From positions 90,711 through 154,710 of the forward strand of contig JAHJSB010000002.1 of NCBI GenBank assembly GCA_018830285.1: 64,000 nucleotides of DNA, given 5' to 3'. How positions within the stretch are numbered: position 1 is the first letter of the stretch; each line of letters starts with the position of its first letter. The notes below the pieces were generated by a model. That model had not been told where the DNA came from. It searched no databases and saw nothing but the letters and a program-made list of their open reading frames with translations. The stretch is from Alphaproteobacteria bacterium (lineage in GTDB: Bacteria > Pseudomonadota > Alphaproteobacteria > Caulobacterales > Hyphomonadaceae). Made by a program: the position numbers and the translations under genes. Below, piece by piece: positions 1-9,379 of this stretch.

Positions 1-8
1 ATCCCAGG

Positions 9-30
9 CCCTTCTCCCTCGGGAGAAGGG
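9..30. repeat. Short perfect inverted repeat
   Basis: Two 9-10 nt arms (9-17/18 and 21/22-30) are exact reverse complements around a 2-4 nt loop. It lies just beyond the stop of the SDR gene. No T-run follows on either strand, so it may be an intergenic palindrome or a weak terminator. Confidence 0.5.
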
Positions 31-54
31 GGCGTGTTGCGCTGGCGTATTGCT

Positions 55-870
55 TCACCCCACCCGCGCGCTGCCGCCGCCATCGACCGGCAGGATCGCA
101 CCCGTAACGAACCGCGCCTCGTCGCTGGCCAGGAACAGCGCCGCATGGGCCGTGTCCCAGCCGGTGCCCATGAATTTCATCGGCACGCTCGCCGCGCGCT
201 CCTTGCGCAGATCGTCCTCGGATATGCCCCGAGCCGCTGCGATGGCGCCAATCGCCATCGGCGTATCCATCAGGCCCGGTGTGATCGCGTTGCAGCGCAC
301 GCCGCGCGAGGCGCCGCTCATAGACACGCTGCGCGTCATCCGGTTCATCGCGGCCTTGGACACTTCATAGGCCATCTGGAATCCGCCCGCGATCGAGGCG
401 AGCGACGAGATGTTCACGATCGCGCCGCTGCGCTGTTCCAGCATGCCCGGCATCGCCGCCTTCGTCACAATCCACGCCCCCTTCAGGTTCACGCGCAGAA
501 TGCGGTCGAATGCCTCCTCGGTCAGCTTGTGCGCCGGGCCGTCGCCATGGCCGCCAATGCCGACATTGTTGACGAGGATATCCACACGTCCGAACGCATC
601 GTTGCAATCCTGAACGATCCGGCTCGCATCGCCCATTTTCGTGATGTCGGCCGTACAGGCCTGTGCCAGGCCGCCTTCGCCTGATATCTCGGCCACCGTC
701 TCGGCAGCCCGCGCTTCGTCCCGGTCGACGCAGAGGACACTTGCCCCCGCACGCGCGCAGAGCAGCGCGATCGCCCGGCCATTGCCGATATTCTCGCCCG
801 GCGTCTGGCCCGCGCCCGTGATGATCGCGACCTTGCCCGCAAGGCGTCCCGAAACGTCGCCGAGGCTCAT
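55..870 (-). CDS. SDR family oxidoreductase
   Basis: A 271-residue short-chain dehydrogenase/reductase, predicted to oxidise or reduce an alcohol/ketone with NAD(P)H in the cytoplasm. Seen in the translation: an N-terminal Rossmann motif of the extended type TGAGQTPGENIG, an NNVG motif after beta-4, a catalytic Ser in ISSLAS, and the YxxxK pair in AYEVSK, followed by the usual C-terminal PVDGGG. Length fits classical SDRs. Its ATG overlaps the stop of the upstream carboxymuconolactone-decarboxylase-like gene in an ATGA, so the two are probably translationally coupled. The substrate cannot be read from sequence; a role in acyl, hydroxyacyl or steroid-like compound metabolism is only suggested by the neighbouring methylmalonyl-CoA mutase genes. 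Confidence 0.9.
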   Translation of the reverse strand: MSLGDVSGRLAGKVAIITGAGQTPGENIGNGRAIALLCARAGASVLCVDRDEARAAETVAEISGEGGLAQACTADITKMGDASRIVQDCNDAFGRVDILVNNVGIGGHGDGPAHKLTEEAFDRILRVNLKGAWIVTKAAMPGMLEQRSGAIVNISSLASIAGGFQMAYEVSKAAMNRMTRSVSMSGASRGVRCNAITPGLMDTPMAIGAIAAARGISEDDLRKERAASVPMKFMGTGWDTAHAALFLASDEARFVTGAILPVDGGGSARVG

Positions 871-1430
871 CGTTCCAGGTCCGGGTCCAGTTCAAGGTCC
901 GCGTCCAGCTGCACGCCAAAGGAATTCAGCATCATCGATACCTGTGTGTACTGGCCAACGGTCATCACCAGGTCCATGCGCTGCTTCTCGGTCAGGCCCG
1001 CCAGCTCGCCCCACGTCCGGTCGGTGATGAAGGCGTCCGTCGTCAGCTCGTCCACGGCGCGGAGCATCGCGCTTTCCAGCGCCGACCAGCTTGGCGCCAG
1101 CGGCCCTTCCTTGATGTGCTGGATTTCCAGGTCGGTCATGCCGCATTCCTTGCCGATGCGCACATGCTGGGCCCATTCATAACCGGATTTCCAGTTATAG
1201 CCGGTGCGCAGGATGACCATTTCGCGCTCGCGCGGGGCCAGGCTGTTATAGTCCGACAAGATATAGCCGCCCCAGCGCATGAAGGATTTGAACGCCTTCG
1301 GCGCCCGCGCCAGCGTGCGGAAAATATTGTAAACAGGGCGCCCGCCAAATGTCTTTTCCAGCGCCTCCTTCTGTTCGGCGTCCATCTCTGCATCGGTCAG
1401 CGGTGCGATCCGCGCTTTGTCCAGTCTCAT
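867..1430 (-). CDS. Carboxymuconolactone decarboxylase family protein
   Basis: A 187-residue all-helical protein of the carboxymuconolactone decarboxylase/AhpD superfamily. The core helix reads SLAPREREMVILRTG and is followed by YEWAQHVRIG, the typical alignment of the family's active-site region. The AhpD redox CxxC is absent (the equivalent segment has E-x-x-x-H), so peroxidase activity of the AhpD type is unlikely and a decarboxylase-like or unknown function is more probable. I chose the ATG at 1430 (MRLDKARI) because the longer reading adds an atypical Arg-rich leader. It is the first gene of a two-gene operon with the SDR (ATGA overlap), divergent from mutA across a 200-nt promoter region. 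Confidence 0.82.
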   Translation of the reverse strand: MRLDKARIAPLTDAEMDAEQKEALEKTFGGRPVYNIFRTLARAPKAFKSFMRWGGYILSDYNSLAPREREMVILRTGYNWKSGYEWAQHVRIGKECGMTDLEIQHIKEGPLAPSWSALESAMLRAVDELTTDAFITDRTWGELAGLTEKQRMDLVMTVGQYTQVSMMLNSFGVQLDADLELDPDLER

Positions 1431-1572
1431 CTGTAGCTGCCTTCCTGCTTGGCGGCGCATCTGCGCCTGCCCATTTCATCCCTGTGGCTGCAGTAAATAC
1501 GCTTCCTGACGGCTCCACAAGCGCGCGTCCGGGCATCAGGCCGCACCCCTGCCGTTGCGCTAGCCCTTGACC

Positions 1573-1588
1573 TTACGTTGGCGTCAAC
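1573..1588. promoter_or_regulatory. Candidate operator upstream of mutA (shared motif with thiolase gene)
   Basis: A 16-nt imperfect dyad (TTACGT, two bases, GCGTCAAC) in the divergent promoter region. It ends 43 nt upstream of the mutA ATG. A 13/16 identical copy at 39022-39037 also ends 43 nt upstream of a thiolase start codon. From memory it resembles TTTACGTnnACGTAAA-type operators of regulators of branched-chain amino acid and fatty acid degradation such as LiuR. Binding is inferred. Confidence 0.45.
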
Positions 1589-1630
1589 TCCATTACCTAT
1601 GCACACCAGTGAATACAGGCACCGCACACC

Positions 1631-3505
1631 ATGGCAGACGATATCCTCCCCCTCAGCAACGCGTTCGCGGACGCGACCGAAGCCGAATGGCTGGCCGCCG
1701 TCGACAAGGCCCTCAAGGGCAAAGGCATCGACTCGATCACCCGCCACACCGCTGACGGACTGGACGTGCGCCCGCTCTACCGTGAAAGCGACTTCCCTTC
1801 GGCAATCGACCCGCTTGGCACGCCCGGCGTCGCGCCCTACCTGCGCGGGCCCACCGCCGCGCCTGACGCTTACCTGCCATGGGATATCCGCCAGGCCTTC
1901 ACCCACCCGGACCCGGCCACCACGAATGCCGAAATCCTGCGCGACCTCGAACGCGGTGTCTCGTCGGTAGAACTTACCCTCGACCCCACCGGCACCGAAG
2001 GCGTGCAGGTCACAGACCTCGCCACGCTCACGACAGTGCTTGAGGGCGTGAACGCCGCCATCGCCCCCGTCGCGCTCGATCATACGCGCGATGCCGGGTT
2101 TGACGCCGCCGAACTGCTCACCGCATGGGCCCAGGCACAGGACGACACATCTGCACTGAAGCTCGACTTCAATCTTGATCCGCTCGGCGCGCTCGCCCGC
2201 ACAGGCGGTCTCGATGCCAGCCTCGAAGAAACCTTCCAACGCCTCGCCCACACCCTTGCCACCCTCTCGGCACACCTGCCCGGCACCGGCCATCTCCGCA
2301 TCGACGCGCGCATGGTGCACGAAGCCGGCGGCTCGGACGCGCAGGAACTCGGCGCCCTGATTGCCAGCGCCGTCGACACATTGCGCCGCGTCCCGGACGC
2401 AGACCTTGCCGCCCTTGCCCGCCACATCACTTTCTCGCTCGCCCTCGACGCCAATTACGGCCTCGGCGTCGCCAAGCTGCGTGCTGCCCGCCGCCTCTGG
2501 GCCCGCTGCCTTGAATTGCTCGAGGTTTCGCCGGTGCCGATGCGTATCCAGGCCACAACATCCGCCCGCATGCTGACCCGCTATGACGCCTGGACCAACA
2601 TGCTCCGCTGCACCACCGCCGCCTTCGCCGGCGCCATTGGCGGCGCAGATATTGTCACCGTCCGCCCGTTCAATGCCGCGCTCGGCATCCCGGAAGAACT
2701 CGGCCGCCGCATCGCCCGCAACACTCAGATCATCGCCATGGAAGAAAGCCAGCTCGGCCGCGTGGCCGATCCTGCCGGCGGCGCCTGGTTCACCGAGAGC
2801 TTCGCTGAAGACCTCGCCAATACCGCATGGGCCGAATTCCAGCAGATCGAAAAGGAAGGCGGCTTTGCCAACAGCCTCCTCGCCGGCGCCTTCCAGGCCC
2901 GCGTCGCCACCATCTGCGATGCCCGCGCCAAGGACATTGCTAAGCGCAAGGTGCCGATCACGGGCGTCAGCGAATTCCCGCTGCTCGAAGAAATCGCCGC
3001 GCCCGTCGCCGACCCGGTGACACCGAAACCGGCCCCTGCCGCGCCGGGCATGGCCGAGACCTGCACGCCGCTCCTCCCCATCCACCTTGCCGCTCCCTTC
3101 GAGGCCCTGCGCGACACAGCCGCCGCCGCGAAAAAAGCGCCCGCTATCTTCCTCGCAACCCTTGGCCCGGTCGCCGAACATTCCGGCCGGGCAGACTTTG
3201 CCCGCAACCTCTTCGCCGCTGGCGGCCTCGCCGCGAAAGAGCCGCCCGTCATACCGAAATCCGTCCCCGAACTCGCCGCCGCCTTCAAGGCTTCCGGCTG
3301 CCAAATCGCCGTCCTCTGCGGCAGCGACACGCGCTACCCGGACGAAGCCGAAGCCGCCGCTGCCGCCCTCAAGGCCGCAGGCGCCGGCCACGTCTGGCTC
3401 GCCGGAAAGTTCGCGGCCACCGGCATCGACTCAAACATCTTCATGGGCTGCGATGTGCTGCACACGTTGACGCTCGCGCAAGCAGAACTGGGGCTTTCCC
3501 AATGA
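1631..3505 (+). CDS. mutA: Methylmalonyl-CoA mutase, small (beta) subunit
   Basis: The 624-residue small subunit of heterodimeric adenosylcobalamin-dependent methylmalonyl-CoA mutase, which interconverts (R)-methylmalonyl-CoA and succinyl-CoA in propionate, odd-chain fatty acid and branched amino acid catabolism. It has the mutase TIM-barrel fold region (for example [15 protein letters not shown] near residue 310 and a [11 protein letters not shown] segment). The C-terminal domain lacks the cobalamin DxHxxG motif, as expected for a beta subunit that has lost cofactor binding. It overlaps mutB by ATGA (3502-3505), which ensures co-translation. The SD is weak. No meaB or epimerase gene is in this window. 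Confidence 0.93.
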   Translation: MADDILPLSNAFADATEAEWLAAVDKALKGKGIDSITRHTADGLDVRPLYRESDFPSAIDPLGTPGVAPYLRGPTAAPDAYLPWDIRQAFTHPDPATTNAEILRDLERGVSSVELTLDPTGTEGVQVTDLATLTTVLEGVNAAIAPVALDHTRDAGFDAAELLTAWAQAQDDTSALKLDFNLDPLGALARTGGLDASLEETFQRLAHTLATLSAHLPGTGHLRIDARMVHEAGGSDAQELGALIASAVDTLRRVPDADLAALARHITFSLALDANYGLGVAKLRAARRLWARCLELLEVSPVPMRIQATTSARMLTRYDAWTNMLRCTTAAFAGAIGGADIVTVRPFNAALGIPEELGRRIARNTQIIAMEESQLGRVADPAGGAWFTESFAEDLANTAWAEFQQIEKEGGFANSLLAGAFQARVATICDARAKDIAKRKVPITGVSEFPLLEEIAAPVADPVTPKPAPAAPGMAETCTPLLPIHLAAPFEALRDTAAAAKKAPAIFLATLGPVAEHSGRADFARNLFAAGGLAAKEPPVIPKSVPELAAAFKASGCQIAVLCGSDTRYPDEAEAAAAALKAAGAGHVWLAGKFAATGIDSNIFMGCDVLHTLTLAQAELGLSQ

Positions 3506-5658
3506 CCACTTTCCCTGACTTCACCAAAGCCGAACTCGGCGCCCCGCACGCAAAATCCGCAGCTCCCAAGCTGGGCGAGCCATGGCACACGCCGGAAGGC
3601 ATCGCGGTCAAGACCGCCTTCACCGCCGCCGACACGCACGGCCTCGACTTCCTCGACGATTATCCCGGCCTCGCCCCGTTTGGCCGCGGCCCCTACCCCA
3701 CCATGTACACGAACCAGCCCTGGACCGTGCGCCAGTATGCCGGCTTCTCCACGGCCGAAGACTCCAACGCCTTCTACCGTCGCAATCTCGCGGCCGGCCA
3801 GAAAGGCCTCTCCGTCGCCTTCGACCTTGCCACCCACCGGGGCTATGATTCCGATCATGTCCGCGTTTCCGGCGATGTCGGAATGGCGGGTGTCGCCATC
3901 GATTCCATCTATGACATGCGCACGCTCTTCTCGGGCATCCCGCTCGACAAGATGTCCGTCTCCATGACCATGAACGGCGCCGTCCTGCCCATCCTCGCGC
4001 TCTATATCGCGGCGGCCGAGGAACAGGGCGTCACACCCGACAAGCTGGCTGGCACGATCCAGAACGACATCCTCAAGGAGTTCATGGTCCGCAACACCTA
4101 TATCTATCCGCCAAAGCCCAGCATGCGGATCATTTCGGATATCTTCGCCTACACGTCGCAGAACATGCCGAAATACAATTCCATCTCAATTTCCGGCTAT
4201 CACATGCAGGAAGCCGGCGCGACGGCAGACCTTGAGCTTGCCTACACGCTGGCCGACGGTATCGAATATATCCGCGCAGGCGTCGCCGCCGGACTGGACG
4301 TCGACAAGTTCGCGCCACGCCTCTCCTTCTTCTGGGCCATCGGCATGAACACGTTCATGGAAGTCGCCAAGATGCGCGCCGCGCGCCTGATCTGGGCGAA
4401 ACTCGTCGAGAAGGAATTCAAGCCGAAGAACGTCAAATCCCTCAGCCTGCGGACGCACTCGCAAACCTCCGGCTGGTCCCTCACCGCGCAGGACGTCTAC
4501 AATAACGTCATCCGCACCTGCCTCGAAGCCGTGGCGGCCACCGGCGGCCAGACGCAAAGCCTGCACACCAATAGCTTTGACGAGGCCCTCGCCCTGCCGA
4601 CCGACTTCTCCGCCCGCATCAGCCGCAACACGCAACTCTTCCTGCAACAGGAAGCGGGCGCCTGCCAGACGATCGACATGTGGGGCGGCTCTTACTATGT
4701 CGAACGCCTGACGCACGATCTCGCCGCCAAGGCCCTCGCCCATATCGAGGAAGTCGAAAAGATGGGCGGCATGCGCAAGGCCATCGAGGAAGGCCTGCCC
4801 AAGCTGCGCATCGAGGAAGCCGCCGCCAATACGCAGGCGCGCATCGACAGCGGCACGCAGACCGTGGTTGGCGTCAACAAGTTCCATCTCGATGAAGACG
4901 AAGACGTACCCGTGCTGAAGGTCGACAATGCCGCCGTCCGCCGCATGCAACTCGACAAGCTCGCCCGCCTGAAGGCAGACCGCAACCAGGCCGAAGTCGA
5001 CGCCAAGCTCGACGCCATCGCCGAGGCCGCCGCCGGCACCACAGGCAACCTGCTCGCCCTCGCCGTCGACGCGGCCCGCGCCAAGGCCACCGTCGGCGAA
5101 ATCTCCGAAGCCGTCGAGCGCAGCCAGGGCCGCCACAGCGCCGTCATCCGCTCGATCAAGGGCATCTATGGCGGCGGCGTCAAAGGCAATGCGCGCGCCG
5201 AGGACGCCAAGTCCCTTGCCGCCGTTTTCGAAAAGAAACACGGTCGTCGCCCCAAGATCTACATCGCAAAGATGGGACAGGACGGCCATGATCGCGGCCA
5301 GAAGGTCGTCGGCTCCGCGCTGATGGACCTTGGCTGGGATGTCGAGATCGGTCCGCTCTTCCAGACGCCGGAAGAAGCCGCTGCCGACGCCCGCAAGGCA
5401 GAAGTCGACATCGTCGCCGCCTCATCGCTCGCGGCCGGCCACCTCTCGCTGGTGCCGGAACTCAAACGCGCCCTCGGCAATGAAGGCGCGGCCAACGCCC
5501 GTATCATCGTCGGCGGCGTCATCCCGCAACAGGATTTCGAGGCCCTCTACGCCGCCGGCGCCACCGCCATCTTCCCCCCCGGCACCGTCATCGCCGACAG
5601 CGCCATCAGGATGCTGGAAGTGCTTCAGGATGACGGCACGAACGTGGCGGCGGAATAG
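3502..5658 (+). CDS. mutB: Methylmalonyl-CoA mutase, large (alpha) catalytic subunit
   Basis: A 718-residue catalytic subunit that binds adenosylcobalamin and acyl-CoA. The N-terminal barrel contains the strongly conserved [16 protein letters not shown] and [13 protein letters not shown] segments (roughly residues 69-120). The C-terminal B12 domain carries the cobalamin-ligating DxHxxG as D594-G-H596-D-R-G599, with the downstream SSLAAGH and GGVIP motifs. Length and architecture are those of the full-length bacterial large subunit. It is the second gene of the mutAB operon, starting inside the mutA stop, and is followed after 9 nt by a YbjQ-like gene whose SD overlaps the mutB stop. Confidence 0.96.
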   Translation: MTTFPDFTKAELGAPHAKSAAPKLGEPWHTPEGIAVKTAFTAADTHGLDFLDDYPGLAPFGRGPYPTMYTNQPWTVRQYAGFSTAEDSNAFYRRNLAAGQKGLSVAFDLATHRGYDSDHVRVSGDVGMAGVAIDSIYDMRTLFSGIPLDKMSVSMTMNGAVLPILALYIAAAEEQGVTPDKLAGTIQNDILKEFMVRNTYIYPPKPSMRIISDIFAYTSQNMPKYNSISISGYHMQEAGATADLELAYTLADGIEYIRAGVAAGLDVDKFAPRLSFFWAIGMNTFMEVAKMRAARLIWAKLVEKEFKPKNVKSLSLRTHSQTSGWSLTAQDVYNNVIRTCLEAVAATGGQTQSLHTNSFDEALALPTDFSARISRNTQLFLQQEAGACQTIDMWGGSYYVERLTHDLAAKALAHIEEVEKMGGMRKAIEEGLPKLRIEEAAANTQARIDSGTQTVVGVNKFHLDEDEDVPVLKVDNAAVRRMQLDKLARLKADRNQAEVDAKLDAIAEAAAGTTGNLLALAVDAARAKATVGEISEAVERSQGRHSAVIRSIKGIYGGGVKGNARAEDAKSLAAVFEKKHGRRPKIYIAKMGQDGHDRGQKVVGSALMDLGWDVEIGPLFQTPEEAAADARKAEVDIVAASSLAAGHLSLVPELKRALGNEGAANARIIVGGVIPQQDFEALYAAGATAIFPPGTVIADSAIRMLEVLQDDGTNVAAE

Positions 5659-5667
5659 GAGTCTCCA

Positions 5668-5988
5668 ATGATCATCTCGACCACCCCCACCATCCAGAAT
5701 CGCAACATCACTGCCTACAAGGGCATCGTCTGCGGCGAGGTCATCATTGGCGCGCATCTCGGCAAGGACATTCTTGCCAGCTTCACCAATATTGTTGGTG
5801 GCCGGTCTGACGCCTACGAAAGGACGATCCGCGAAACACGCAACGGTGCCATGGACGAGATGATCCGCAACGCCGAACAACTCGGCGCCAATGCCGTCGT
5901 CGCTGTGAAGTTCGACTACCAGGTCATTGGCCAGTCCGGCTCAATGATGATGGTGGCCGTTTCCGGCACGGCTGTGGTGATCGACTAG
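5668..5988 (+). CDS. YbjQ/UPF0145 family protein
   Basis: A 106-residue cytosolic protein of the YbjQ (DUF74, heavy-metal-binding-like) family. Seen: the N-terminal [15 protein letters not shown] strand region, a central helix with the [19 protein letters not shown] pattern, and the C-terminal [13 protein letters not shown] strand, which is the complete family length. Members form pentameric rings; their function is unknown. TAGGAG spanning the mutB stop supplies the SD, so the gene is probably read through from mutAB. The stop is only 4 nt before the next lipoprotein gene. Confidence 0.88.
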   Translation: MIISTTPTIQNRNITAYKGIVCGEVIIGAHLGKDILASFTNIVGGRSDAYERTIRETRNGAMDEMIRNAEQLGANAVVAVKFDYQVIGQSGSMMMVAVSGTAVVID

Positions 5989-5992
5989 ACCC

Positions 5993-6370
5993 ATGATCAA
6001 AGTCCAGACACTTCTAGTCGCCACCCTCCTCCTTGCCATCGGCGCCTGCAAGCGCGCCGCCGCGCCCGAGACGGAAGCCCTCACTGCACCTGAAGAATCG
6101 GCGGGCACGGCAACGGCTGAAGCCGAGGCGCCGACCGTAGAGGTCGAGCAGACGCAAAACGGCGACCGGGCCTGCTATATTGTCCTGGAGAGGGGCGATA
6201 CGTTGCCTGCCGATTTTGCCATCTGCGAAATCGACCTCGCCGGGAAGACCATCCGCTACCAGACCGAAGAAACCGCCAGTCAATCCATGGACTGCGAAGG
6301 CAATCCCGACTGCAACCTGTCCGACATTGTCGATCTGGTTGTGTCTGTCGAGATCGTCGCCCCCGAATAA
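5993..6370 (+). CDS. Small putative lipoprotein
   Basis: 125 residues with an N-terminal hydrophobic signal ending in a lipobox (AIGAC, Cys19), so probably an outer- or inner-membrane lipoprotein exposed in the periplasm. The next 30 residues are Ala/Glu/Pro-rich and look like a flexible linker. The folded part (about residues 45-125) contains four Cys (ACYIV, AICEID, DCEGNPDC) that could form disulfides. I do not recognise a family. It follows the YbjQ-like gene by 4 nt and is likely co-transcribed with mutAB. Confidence 0.7.
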   Translation: MIKVQTLLVATLLLAIGACKRAAAPETEALTAPEESAGTATAEAEAPTVEVEQTQNGDRACYIVLERGDTLPADFAICEIDLAGKTIRYQTEETASQSMDCEGNPDCNLSDIVDLVVSVEIVAPE

Positions 6371-6449
6371 GCCGCCGCGTTCTCGCGCGCACCACTTCCG
6401 TTCGGGGACCAAACGGTCCAACATGAAATGAAAAAGCAGGGGCAACGCC

Positions 6450-7895
6450 ATGAATGAATTCGCAGACTATGACGCGCTGGGCCTCGCCCATCTGGTCCGC
6501 TCAAAACAGGTCAAGCCATCCGAGCTTCTGGACGCGGCACTCGGCCGCGCCGAAGGGGCACAGGAACAGATCAACTGTTTCTCCGCCCTCTTTCCCGAAC
6601 TTGCCCATGAACAGCTCGAGCAGCCGCTCGGCGATGGCCCGTTCGCCGGTGTGCCCTTTGCCACCAAGGATCTCGCCGTCGACATCAAGGGCGCGCCGAT
6701 CACGCAAGGCTCCGTCGCCTGGAAGGGCCATGTGGCGTCTGAAGACAGCACGCTCGCCGCGCGTTACCGTAAGGCAGGCCTTGTCTTCTTCGGCGCCACC
6801 ACGACGCCGGAATTTGGCCTCACCCTGACAACCGAGTCCACCCTGCACGGCCAGACACGCAACCCGTGGGACACGACGCGCACGTCAGGCGGCTCGTCCG
6901 GCGGCGCGGCGGCGGCGGTCGCATCCGGCGTCCTGCCGCTCGCGCAGGCCAGTGACGGGGGCGGTTCCATTCGCATCCCGGCCGCCTGCTGCGGCCTGTT
7001 CGGCCTCAAGCCCTCGCGCGGGCGCATCCCGATGGGCCCCGGCCGGACCGAAGGCTGGAACGGCCTTTCCACCGTCCACGCGGTGAGCCGCAGCGTGCGC
7101 GACAGCGCGGCCCTGCTCGACGTCTCCCATGGTCCGGAAGTTGGCAGCCGTTATCACGCACCACCCCCTGCCCGCCCATTCCTCACGGAACTCGACCACG
7201 ATCCGAAGCCCCTGAAAATCGCGCTCTGGCGCAATGCCCCGAATGGCACCAAGCCCGACGCCGACGCTGAGGCCGGTTTGAAGTTCACCGCCGAACTGCT
7301 CGAACGCCTCGGCCACACAATAGTCGAAGCCGGCCCCCAGATGGACGGCGCCGCGCTCGGCAAGGCAGCCCTGTTCACCATCTCCGCCAATATCGCCGCC
7401 ATGGTCGATGAACGCGCCAGAACGCTCGGGCGCGACATCCGCGAGGACGAGCTGGAACCGGTCACGTTCCAGATGGCCAATCTCGGCCGCACCGTGCCCA
7501 TGGTCGAACTCGCCCATGCCAACAATACGTTCCAGACCGCCGCCATTGCCTATGAACGCTTCCTCGATGCCGGTGGCTTCGACATGACCCTGTCGGCCAC
7601 TCTGGCCCGGGCGCCGGAAAAGCTGGGCGTCATGGCCCTCACCGCGCCGGACACGATGGGCGAGGCCGTACAGACCTTCGCGCCGCATTGCGCCGTGTTC
7701 AACCAGATGGGCGCGCCTGCCATGTCCGTCCCCCTGCATTGGACCGGCCCCACCCCGACCGCCCCCTCGGGTCTCCCGCTCGGCATGATGTTCGGCAGCC
7801 GCTACGGCACGGAAAGCCTCCTGCTATCGCTGGCCGGTCAACTCGAACGCGCCGCGCCCTGGGCGCACAGGAAACCGCCGGTCTGGGTGGCATGA
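6450..7895 (+). CDS. Amidase signature family enzyme
   Basis: A 481-residue amidase of the Ser-cisSer-Lys amidase signature family, hydrolysing an unknown carboxamide in the cytoplasm. The catalytic triad is readable: Lys73 in FATKDLA, cis-Ser149 in the Gly/Ser-rich SGGSSGGAAAAVASG segment, and nucleophile Ser173 in DGGGSIRIPA. These are followed by the conserved FGLKPSRGRIP. It is full length. It is not GatA with certainty, because there is no gatB or gatC next to it. An SD (CAGGGG) precedes the ATG. The stop overlaps the ATG of a Cys-rich micro-ORF. Confidence 0.9.
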   Translation: MNEFADYDALGLAHLVRSKQVKPSELLDAALGRAEGAQEQINCFSALFPELAHEQLEQPLGDGPFAGVPFATKDLAVDIKGAPITQGSVAWKGHVASEDSTLAARYRKAGLVFFGATTTPEFGLTLTTESTLHGQTRNPWDTTRTSGGSSGGAAAAVASGVLPLAQASDGGGSIRIPAACCGLFGLKPSRGRIPMGPGRTEGWNGLSTVHAVSRSVRDSAALLDVSHGPEVGSRYHAPPPARPFLTELDHDPKPLKIALWRNAPNGTKPDADAEAGLKFTAELLERLGHTIVEAGPQMDGAALGKAALFTISANIAAMVDERARTLGRDIREDELEPVTFQMANLGRTVPMVELAHANNTFQTAAIAYERFLDAGGFDMTLSATLARAPEKLGVMALTAPDTMGEAVQTFAPHCAVFNQMGAPAMSVPLHWTGPTPTAPSGLPLGMMFGSRYGTESLLLSLAGQLERAAPWAHRKPPVWVA

Positions 7896-7957
7896 CGCAT
7901 TGTTTTGATTGCCATTCCCCTGCGAATTGTGGGAATCCTGATTCTTGCGCCACTTGA
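7892..7957 (+). CDS. Putative Cys-rich micro-ORF coupled to the amidase gene
   Basis: A 21-codon reading frame starts in an ATGA overlap with the amidase stop and ends at TGA 7955-7957, 18 nt before the next gene. The peptide has four Cys in a C-x2-C-x5-C-x5-C pattern plus two His, suggestive of metal binding. It has no SD of its own, so expression would depend on translational coupling. It could be chance; there is no homology evidence. Confidence 0.3.
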   Translation: MTHCFDCHSPANCGNPDSCAT

Positions 7958-7975
7958 CCGCCGGAAGGACATCGC

Positions 7976-8458
7976 ATGCTGAAATCCCTCGCCATTGCAG
8001 CAACAGCTGCACTTTTCGCCACCACCGCCTCAGCCGTTCCCGCCACGCCGGAAGCGGTCGAGGCGCTGCTGGCCTCCATGAACACGACGGATATTGTAAC
8101 CGAAACCATTGACGACACGATCATTCGCATCGATGGGACCCGTCAGGGTTACAATTTCACGGTCCGCCTTATGGACTGCACCGAGGGCACCAATTGCGTT
8201 TCATCGATGATTTTCGCGACCTTCAACATGGACGCCCGTCCCACGCTCACAGACTTTACAAACGTCAACGAATACAATGACAGCTACCCCTTCGGACGGG
8301 CATTCCTGATCGGTGACACGGAAACAGACGGCTATCTGGTTGGCGTCGATTATGCAGTCAGCCTGACCGACGAGAACACGTTCGGAGCGGACGAAGTCAA
8401 TCTCTTCTTCGTCATCCTCAACTCTTTCATCGCGCACATGCAGGAAACCGACTGGTGA
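7976..8458 (+). CDS. YbjN domain-containing exported protein
   Basis: A 160-residue protein with a clear N-terminal signal peptide (cleavage likely after TASA, about residue 20) followed by a single YbjN-like alpha/beta domain. This fold is related to the type III secretion chaperone-like fold. Function is unknown; periplasmic location is inferred from the signal. SD GGAAGG lies 8 nt before the ATG. Its stop overlaps the GTG start of the GFA gene (GTGA), so the two are translationally coupled. Confidence 0.75.
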   Translation: MLKSLAIAATAALFATTASAVPATPEAVEALLASMNTTDIVTETIDDTIIRIDGTRQGYNFTVRLMDCTEGTNCVSSMIFATFNMDARPTLTDFTNVNEYNDSYPFGRAFLIGDTETDGYLVGVDYAVSLTDENTFGADEVNLFFVILNSFIAHMQETDW

Positions 8459-8847
8459 CGCCAAAGCCGCGTTCGGGCGGGTGCCATTGCGGCGCGGTCC
8501 GCTTCGAGGTTGACCTGCCGGATGCCTTCGAGATCGAGGATTGCAACTGTTCGATCTGTGCCATGAGCGGCAACACGCATGTCATCGTGCCCGCCAGCCG
8601 CTTCCGCCTGCTCGCCGGGTCTGCCAACCTGACCGAATACACGTTCAACATCGGTCAGGCGCGCCACTTGTTCTGCAAAGCATGCGGCATCAAGAGCTTC
8701 TACGTCCCGCGATCCAATCCTGACGGGTTCGCCGTCACTTGGCGCTGCCTTGATGACTGGCAATCCCTCGATGTGACGATCAATGCCTTCGATGGCCAGA
8801 ACTGGGAAGCCAATGCCGGCGCACTGGCGCACAAGTCCAGGGACTGA
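8455..8847 (+). CDS. GFA family protein (CENP-V/GFA domain)
   Basis: A 130-residue Zn-binding protein of the GFA (glutathione-dependent formaldehyde-activating enzyme/CENP-V) superfamily. Cys ligands are visible in GGCHCGAVRFEV, EDCNCSICAMSG and FCKACGIKSFY, the standard order for two zinc sites. Length is typical. Start is GTG, overlapping the stop of the YbjN-like gene. Most family members have no proven enzymatic activity; thiol or formaldehyde chemistry is only the family precedent. Confidence 0.85.
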   Translation: MTPKPRSGGCHCGAVRFEVDLPDAFEIEDCNCSICAMSGNTHVIVPASRFRLLAGSANLTEYTFNIGQARHLFCKACGIKSFYVPRSNPDGFAVTWRCLDDWQSLDVTINAFDGQNWEANAGALAHKSRD

Positions 8848-8857
8848 ACTGGCAGTC

Positions 8858-9379
8858 CTAGTCCCGGTCGCGCGGACCTTCCGGGCCATCATCATCCTGA
8901 TCGAACTTGCGATGTTTTCGTCTGGGGCCGTCGCCAGGTTCGCGCGACAGCATTTCGGCCAGCGCCGTGCGCTGTTCCACGCTGAGTTTACCCAACCGGT
9001 CAACCAGCGACTCGTGAATCGCTGAATGTACGGCCTCATCCGACAGGCGCAGGGCGGCAAAGGCCCGCCGCACAGCGTCCGAATCATAGGGGTCAATCTG
9101 CAGGGCCTCGCCCAGTGTCGCACGAGCGGTGCGCCTTTCTGCCACTTGCGTGTCGGCCGACTGGAACGCCTCCATCATCATACGACGCACCACCATGCGA
9201 TCCCCATGGCTGGCCTCGCCCAGTATGGGCGGTCTCTGCGGTGCCACCCCTTCCGGCCCGAAACGATGATACGGCGTGCGCAGCATCACCCCGGCCACCA
9301 GCCCCACCAGAAGCAGGTTCGCCATGATTGACAGTGTCAGCCAGAACGGAATCCGGCGCTTTGGGGTGGGATCACTCAT
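8858..9379 (-). CDS. Periplasmic metal-sensor/Spy-CnrR-like membrane-anchored protein
   Basis: 173 residues: a short cytoplasmic N-terminus, one membrane helix (about residues 11-31), then a helical periplasmic domain with Arg/Ala-rich amphipathic helices and an LSVEQRTALAEMLS segment as in CnrR/ZraP/Spy-like 'periplasmic heavy metal sensor' proteins. The C-terminus is highly charged (RRKHRK then Asp/Glu/Gly). It is the last gene of a three-gene coupled unit with an ECF sigma factor and an anti-sigma-like protein (ATGA overlaps). By analogy with the cnrYXH system it may act as the periplasmic sensor; that is inference. Confidence 0.75.
   Translation of the reverse strand: MSDPTPKRRIPFWLTLSIMANLLLVGLVAGVMLRTPYHRFGPEGVAPQRPPILGEASHGDRMVVRRMMMEAFQSADTQVAERRTARATLGEALQIDPYDSDAVRRAFAALRLSDEAVHSAIHESLVDRLGKLSVEQRTALAEMLSREPGDGPRRKHRKFDQDDDGPEGPRDRD

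Noticed and set aside
1427..3391. Long minus-strand frame of about 650 codons opposite mutA
   Set aside because: Its composition is the antisense of a high-GC gene (Gly/Ala/Arg/Val-rich) and mutA on the plus strand is unmistakable.
6450..7895. Amidase as GatA of the tRNA amidotransferase
   Set aside because: No gatB or gatC nearby and no specific GatA features that I could recognise; kept as general amidase.
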